Shown here: positions 58,249 to 64,000 of the stretch, in pieces
Layout: each line of letters starts with the position of its first letter
How positions within the stretch are numbered: the stretch's first letter is position 1
Assembly: GCA_000827205.1 (NCBI GenBank)
Contig: KN832563.1
Coordinates: 576,212-640,211 of the forward strand
Length of the DNA: 64,000 nt
Reading direction: 5' to 3'
From: Plicaturopsis crispa FD-325 SS-3
Taxonomy: Eukaryota; Basidiomycota; Agaricomycetes; Amylocorticiales; Amylocorticiaceae
Made by a program: the position numbers and the translations under genes
The notes under the pieces: model-generated
Seen by the model: the letters and a program-made list of their open reading frames with translations, nothing else
Told to the model about the DNA's origin: nothing
Databases searched by the model: none

Positions 58249-60841
58249 TGGCTACCACGTCCTCGTCACCATCACCTCGTCTATCCGCTAAGCAAACACT
58301 GTACGCCCTTCAAGTACGCGCCTTTCTCAACGCAGCGGAGGATGTCGACGTCGACGAGGAGACTATCGACGACCTGCTCGACGGCTTTCCGGATGCCCAG
58401 ACGGACACTCTTCAGATCGACATCGACGGAGACGACGACGATGACACACCAACAGACGACGACAACGCTGAAGGAGCGCCTGTAGAGGAGGAGGAGCTAG
58501 ACTTGTCCGGCATGGACGCGTACGCGGAAGAGGGTATGCACCTCCGCTCAGGATATTTCCTGCGCGTAACGTACTCATCTATTGCAGCGGAAAACGCGTG
58601 GTCGAGACAACAAGTCAACGGCATGATCCACCACCTCAAAGAGCGCGGTACGCCCTTCGCACCGTCATCTTATAACTCGCCCTAATCACCGCTCAATATA
58701 TAGGCATGGCTTCGTGGGTAAACGAGTACGTCGTCACTCGGCAACACCCCATTCCCAAGCTCCTCTACGCGTTTGACATCTGTCTCGTGCGTCCCGTCGA
58801 TTACCTGCCTTTTGAAGAGCACTAACCGCGCATTAGTGTGCGGAGCTGCGCGCCAAGCGCCCGAAAACGCTATTGTATTTCTTGCGCGTAGCGCTCTCGC
58901 GGCAGTACGTCCCCCTCTCTCAGTCCTCATTCACGCAACTGACGTCTCTGCCTCAACGACAGATTGCGCCTTCGCGAGAAACTCCCGCAGTACAATACCC
59001 CAGCGGACGCGGTGGACCTCATCAGGCGCGCACACCATATCCTCATCCTCACCGGCGCCGGCATCAGTTGAGTGTCTACTTCCGTGTACATGTCGTGTCA
59101 CTAGATATTGACCGGTGATTGGCAGGCGTATCATGCGGTATACCAGACTTCCGCTCGCGCGATGGATTGTACGCGTCCCTGAAGGAGCGCGGCGAGTATG
59201 ATCTGGACGACCCGCAGCAAATGTGCGTTTGGCTCTTCAGTGTAGGGTATGTCCTGAGGCTGAGCGTACGCAGGTTTGACATTCGGTACTTTCGGGAAAA
59301 TCCAGCAGGTGCGTCTCGTGTGTGCATCTATTGGCGCGTGAAGCTGATATTTTCCGTTCGTAGTGTTCTAGTCAGTTTGGCCTTTTAATGTAACTTCCCC
59401 GCTGACGAGTACCATCGCGGGACTGCAGCTCCTTCGCAAGGTCCGTTCTCAGACCAGACATAGGTTGCTCGGCTGAACGAACAACCGCCGTAGCCAGATA
59501 TACCCCTCCAACTTCACGCCCTCGCCGTGTCACCGTTTCATCAAGCTCGTAGAAGACAAAAACAAAGTACTTCCCTCCTCCCCTCCTCCCCCTCTTGTCC
59601 TGACGCGCTCATCCGCCAACAGCTCCTCCGAGTACGTCTCCCCTCCTCCCCTTCATTCCTCAAGCGTGCCATGTTAATGGTGTCATGACGCGCCCCGCCA
59701 GAACTACACCCAAAACATCGACACGCTCGAGTCCCTCGCGGGGGTACGCCGCGCACTGCAGTGCCACGGCTCGTTCGCGACGGCCTCGTGCCTGCACTGC
59801 AAGCGGCGCGTCCCCGGCTCCTCCATCGAGGCCAGCATCATGGCGCGTACCGTGCCCCTCTGCACGTCGTGCAGCGAGAGCGTTGGTGCCCCGAAGCCTA
59901 AGAAGAGCAAGAAGGGGAAAGGGAAGGAGCGGTGGGATGAGGAGGATGAGGATGAGGAGGACGACGAGCCGGACTATCCGCCGTGGATCATGAAGGTGCG
60001 TGTTTGTACGCATGAAAGGGGAGAGAATGAGAATGGATTTGTGTGCACTACGCCAGCCGGATATCACGTTCTTCGGGGAGAAGCTGTCGGACGAATTCGA
60101 TCGTGCGCTGGCGGAGGACCGGGAGCGTGTCGACCTCCTGCTCGTGATCGGCACCTCGCTGAAGGTCGCCCCTGTGGCAGATATACTATGTGCGTCTTTT
60201 CACTGTTATATTTCCCGTCCTGGCAACGAATGATGGTGAATTACTAGCGCACCTCCCCCATTCGGTACCGCAGGTAAAGAGCGCCTCCTGCATGCATGGC
60301 TGAGGGTATGCGGATTGACGTCGCCAACAGATCCTCATCAACAAAACACCTGTGCGCCATATAAATCCAGATGTGCGTGTTGAGCAAAATACCGGGAAAG
60401 TTGAAGCGGATGCTCACGCGCTTGAATAGGTCGTGCTCCTCGGAAACGCCGACGACATCGTCCAATACATCTCCCGGAAACTGGGCTGGGAGCTCCCTCC
60501 CCCAGTCCCGAGTACCAGTCCTACACCAGACTCGGCGCCTCCTAGTGACGTCCAAGAGCAGGTGCAGACGGATGCAGCAGTCCCAGAGCAAGGATCTAAG
60601 AGACGCATGCGCGAGCCGCAGAGGGTCGGGAATAGGTGCGTCGCGTCTACCGTGCGCGTTCTTATGATCGTGTCTGATGCTGTGTATACGCAGCCATGTG
60701 TGGATGTTCGAGGGCGCGGAGGGCGGGCGGTGGGCGCAGGATGTGGCGGAGCGGTCTTCGCGCGATGTGAGCGAGGCGCGGGGAGAGGAGGAGGAGGAGG
60801 AGGAGGAGGGGAGGGAGGCGAAGAAGGCGCGGACGCGATGA
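58249..60841 (+). CDS. Sir2/Hst1-type NAD-dependent protein deacetylase
   Basis: Start at MATTSSSPSPRLSAKQTLY; the earlier in-frame ATG at 58161 lies inside a mobile element and is less likely. The N-terminal part is acidic. The sirtuin core has AVDLIRRAHHILILTGAGI, SVSCGIPDFRSRDGLYASLK and YDLDDPQQM. Then micro-exons encode VFY (59364-59370, 7 nt) and SFA (59429-59440, 12 nt) before SQIYPSNFTPSPCHRFIKLV. LLR comes from a 9-nt exon (59623-59631). NYTQNIDTLESLAGV holds the NAD-binding Asn/Asp and QCHGSFATASCLHCKRR the catalytic His and first zinc Cys pair; CTSC is the second. PDITFFGEKLS, LLLVIGTSLKVAPVADIL and ILINKTPVRHINPD close the fold; the tail has HVWMFEGAEGGRW and KKARTR. Likely substrates include acetylated histone tails. 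Nuclear location is expected from the family. Confidence 0.9.
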
Positions 60842-61040
60842 GGGTATAATTGCTGTGTGCATTTTAAGTTTTGGTTGTATTGCTTGCTTTCATGAGAGGT
60901 GTAGTAATTTAAGTCGCTCGCTTGGAGATGACATGGACAGTTGAAACTGCCGTGCGGAAGTTTTAAGAGATTGTTCATCGGCGGGTAGAGTACAAATATA
61001 TTTCACTGCCGAGTCTTGTATCGCTGGAGGAGTAACTGGC

Positions 61041-61915
61041 CTACAAAAGCAAGGCTCCTCCGTCGATAATCGTATTCGTACCCGTGACGAAGTCTGCTTT
61101 CATGAAATAGATGTAGGCTTCAGCAATGTCCTCCGCCTCACCCATTTTCTTCACCAGCGAATTCTCCGCCTGCTGCGCGAACACCTTCTCCTGCGCCTCC
61201 CCAGGCAGCCCACCTACAAGCTGGTCCCACAACTCGGTGCGCGTCGCGCCGGGCTCGACCAAGTTCACGCGCACCGGCGCGAGGTCAACGGCCAGCCCGC
61301 GCACAAGGCTCTGCAGGGCCCCGGACCCCGCGACGATGACGGACCAGTTCGTGGGCGGCCGATACGGTGCGGTACCGCCCGTGAGGGTTATGCTTCCATG
61401 GGGATTTAGGAGGGGGTGGGCAGCTTGGACGGCCGCGACCGCGCCCCATAGACGGACGTTGAGGGCTTTCTTCAGCTCGTCCACGGGCGTGGTGAGGATT
61501 GGTACGATTGCGAGTGGGTCTGCGAATCAGGATATCACTCAGTATAGGGTCTGTACGCGGGGTAAACCCACGGACCTCCTGCGGTGTACACGAGGTGATC
61601 GAATGACCCGACCTCCTTGAAAAGGGCCTCGAAGTGGGTGGCGTCCAAGCCCCCTAGCTTAATGCCTTGGATAAAGCACTTGCCGGGGGACGAGGTCGCG
61701 ACGAGACGGTCCACTGCCTTTTGCACCTTCTCGCTGCTGGAGGAGGATATGTATACATGGGCTCCAAGTGCAAGGACTGATTTGGCGAGGCCGAATCCGA
61801 TACCTGATGGAAGACAATGAGCTCAACGTCGCGTATATGTCCCCTGCATCGACACACCTGAAGAGCCGCCGATAATGACGATCTTTTTGCCGAATAGCTT
61901 GTCTTGTGTGGACAT
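61041..61915 (-). CDS. SDR-family protein without the YxxxK motif
   Basis: Starts MSTQDKLFGKKIVIIGGSS, spliced to GIGFGLAKSVLALGAHVYIS, so the GGSSGIG cofactor loop is intact. FDHLVYTAGG replaces the usual NNAG. After a second intron VNVRLWGAVAAVQ-like text (ALNVRLWGAVAAVQAAHPLL) and SITLTGGTAPYRPPTNWSVI follow. Where SDRs carry YxxxK this protein reads WSVIVAGSGALQSLVRGLAV, with neither Tyr nor Lys. VNLVEPGATRTELWDQL and DFVTGTNTIIDGGALLL finish the fold. Similar SDRs with GALxxLVR in this place are known in bacteria and fungi; some may be poor enzymes or use other residues. Three exons, about 245 residues. Confidence 0.85.
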
Positions 61916-62885
61916 GATGGGCTGGGATGTTTGGATGTTTGGACTTGCCTTCAATCCGTTTGCAACATCGCATTTTATATGTGAAGTGCACTGATTTTCT
62001 TAGTGTTAAATACCAGGCCGTCTGCAACCGAATACATCATCTAGTGTTGCATTACATAGCAGAGTTGACGAGTAGACTCACCGCGCACAGTCAGGAAGAG
62101 AAATGTCCGTGAATTTGATATGGTAGAAAGGTCAATTCCATGGACCAGGAGCTCCGTTACACTGAGAAGCCCCGTCATTCCACGGGTTGGCCAGCGTGCA
62201 ATACCGTATTCATAGAACGTTACCAACCATGCTTCAATTTCGGCTGGGTGAGTAAGTCGAAGAAAATCATGGGGCTGTCTGGCCAGTGTTTAGCTATCAA
62301 ACAAATCAGCAGTGATTGGGGTGCGCGGGGAGTACTTCGATTTCCACACCTTGTCTTCTACGGTGAACAATCCGTAGGCCGTACGGAAACATTCTGGGGG
62401 CTGCAGTGTACTTATTCTGCCCACGAATGTCTACCGACACCGGCAAGGTGCTGGAATATGCGTGCACCATATGCATGCGCACCAGGTACTTTCAACTTGA
62501 AGCAGATGGCCAGCGTCGGCTTCGCCCTCAGAGTCTGGAGATGTCGCCGGTAGGTTCAGGCCTCGAGCTCAGCGTACGATCATCGTCGCAGCCTAGCGCA
62601 CTTTTTGATGTAGCGCTTTCAGGGTAGATCCTGCAGGTATTTTTCTGGAAATTCGTGGTGGGCGCTGGTGGGCGGCGGAAAGAAAAATGTATCTCGTGGA
62701 CCCGACGCGCCGCGGCTCAGCCACCAACGCGATTTCGTCTTTCATACCACCACCACTGTCGTCCACCATCCTCAGGCACTGTTCTCTTTCTTGTTTTCTG
62801 GCACATGCAATAGCCGCCAGATCTGCGAAAGCTAGCTGCTTTCCAAGATGACTGTCAGGACCGTCTTATTATCCTCTCACTACCG
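61916..62885. other. Divergent intergenic region
   Basis: Promoters of the SDR and acidic protein genes. A 73-codon open frame at 62406-62627 has a CxxC pair (YACTICMRTRYFQLEADGQ) but no support as a gene. No repeat seen. Confidence 0.45.
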
Positions 62886-63578
62886 GTGGCTTATATGCCC
62901 TGGTCGACAAAGGACCTCACTTTTAGCTACTTGCACATGACTGAGTACGATCTGCAGCTCGTGGACACGCTAGAGACGTCCGAATACATTACAGGAGAGC
63001 TTTCAGACGATGGTGAGCGCGTTTCCTATCCTTACAATGCGATGAATCCATATTTGTGGCGGCAGACCTCGACATCCCCGCACATATGGTACCGCCCAAT
63101 CCCGAGGATGCAGACAGTGAGTGCTCTTTATTTCATACATAACGATACCGGCTTTTGACACGCTGCAGTCCTTCCATCTCAGTCCCACCCGTCGTACCCG
63201 TACGGAAACCCGAACTCCTCGAAGCACCCTTCCTCGCGCCCGCGACTGCCGAAGGACCTCACGTCGCGGGCGCTGTACCAGGACGGCGGTTCGCAGCGCT
63301 CGGATATGAACGCCGCACTGCTATGGAAGGACCTCGCAATGGACATCCTGCTCCCGGTCGACGAGGAGAAGGAGGCCGAGCGACGCGCGGCGACCGCGCG
63401 GAAAATGGCTAGCGGCGCGGCCGCGAATCACCAAACGCACGCGCAGCAGCACCAGCAGCCTGCGGATCAGACGCTCGAGGAGGAGGACGAGGGTGACGAG
63501 GACGATGACGAGGAGAACGACGAAAATGGCAATGAGGAAGAAGACGACGAGGACGAGGAGGGCAGCTTCGAGGAGTAG
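62886..63578 (+). CDS. Acidic protein of unknown function
   Basis: Not recognised. Three exons give LTFSYLHMTEYDLQLVDTLE, TSEYITGELSDD, then LDIPAHMVPPNPEDAD, then LPSQSHPSYPYGNPNSSKHP, LPKDLTSRALYQDGGSQRSD, MNAALLWKDLAMDILLPVDE and EKEAERRAATARKMA. The tail is a run of Glu/Asp/Asn. The three-exon join keeps one frame, which supports it. The ordered segment around ALYQDGGSQRSDMNAALLWK looks conserved and may be a short binding motif of a larger complex; an acidic APC/C subunit such as Apc15 is one possibility. The start is uncertain: ATG 62886 is in frame, but an ATG at 62848 in another frame (MTVRTVLLSSHYRW) could mark an extra first exon. Confidence 0.6.
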
Positions 63579-63631
63579 CGCGTGATGTGCTATTTATTCT
63601 CTACAACCATTCGGTGTTACAATTGCTTTTC

Positions 63632-64000
63632 TTAGCCTCTGCCGGCTATAGCAGCGACCAGGGAATAACCGACATCATCGTGCAACAAACTCTGTATATC
63701 CCCTTCCTGTTCCACCGCCCATTCGTACCCCTCCAAAAGCACCGTGTCTGTCAGAGGGACAAAATGGGCTGACAGAACACGGATGATGTTGGCGACGCGC
63801 GAAATCGCGGTGCGCGTCGCGGAATCGATGTCCTACAATAGGCATTGGAGTTAGCACCAGTCATTTAAGTCATATATGCGTATGATACGCCACGCACGTC
63901 ATTTTGGTTGGAGTATACCGCCTCGGCGTCGAAACCTTCTTCGCCCTCCTGATCGCTCTCCTTGACATGCTTGCTGATCCAGATGTAGCCGTTAAGCCCG
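63632..64000 (-). CDS. RRP4: Exosome subunit Rrp4, C-terminal part (runs off the right edge)
   Basis: Only the last exons are inside the window. GLNGYIWISKHVKESDQEGE is the KH-domain region, followed by EGFDAEAVYSNQNDV. After an intron come DIDSATRTAISRVANIIRVL, SAHFVPLTDTVLLE, YEWAVEQEGDIQSLLHDDVG and YSLVAAIAGRG, with stop at 63632. Rrp4 is an RNA-binding cap protein of the nuclear and cytoplasmic RNA exosome, which degrades and trims RNA from the 3' end. The order of GNGYIW-type and VANIIRVL motifs fits the family. The N terminus and S1 domain lie beyond 64000. Confidence 0.85.

Noticed and set aside
62406-62627. Small zinc-ribbon-like gene
   Set aside because: Only one CxxC pair and no splice or start support.

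Overview
This window looks like nuclear DNA of a mushroom-forming basidiomycete (Agaricomycetes). Genes are dense and on both strands, and most are cut by many short GT-AG introns of about 45-110 bases. Proteins such as Nup85, Sec72, Nnf1, Rtc4, App1, Tpt1, Pcp1 and Rrp4 are fungal housekeeping types. No rRNA, tRNA, CRISPR or bacterial-style operon was seen. Exon limits below were read by eye from splice signals and reading frame. Where I summed them (RTC4-like, NNF1, the large disordered protein) the spliced length is a multiple of three.

Left part (1-18 kb): a 17-bp minisatellite abuts a damaged-looking short-chain dehydrogenase gene. A long RTC4-domain gene, a coiled-coil protein gene and the kinetochore gene NNF1 follow. 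These three genes sit in a nest of direct and inverted segmental copies (2.1-10.6 kb) that left two gene fragments and a second minisatellite. Next is a large disordered protein with NPF/DPF motifs. The gene-free stretch 14.75-18.4 kb holds the most unusual material: a chain of hairpins whose stems change on both sides together, and an 884-bp DNA transposon with perfect 19-bp inverted ends and evenly spaced subterminal ACAAGT motifs.

Middle (18-49.5 kb): a GPI-type aspartic protease, a METTL21-like methyltransferase, the mitochondrial rhomboid protease, a divergent H3/H4 pair, a reductase, an MFS carrier, an F-BAR/RhoGAP protein, a 5.3-kb stretch with no recognisable gene, Nup85 and Sec72 head to head, a small inverted-repeat element, the phosphatidate phosphatase App1, the tRNA 2'-phosphotransferase Tpt1, and a second METTL21-like methyltransferase.

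Right part (50-64 kb): an F-box protein, a TauD-type dioxygenase, then an inverted second copy of the MFS-H4-H3 block. A third small inverted-repeat element follows, then a Sir2/Hst1-type deacetylase with three micro-exons, a reductase lacking the usual YxxxK motif, an acidic protein, and the 3' end of exosome subunit Rrp4 running off the edge. The two H3-H4-MFS blocks face each other about 27 kb apart and encode the same H3 and H4 proteins. A histone deacetylase gene lies next to one of them.
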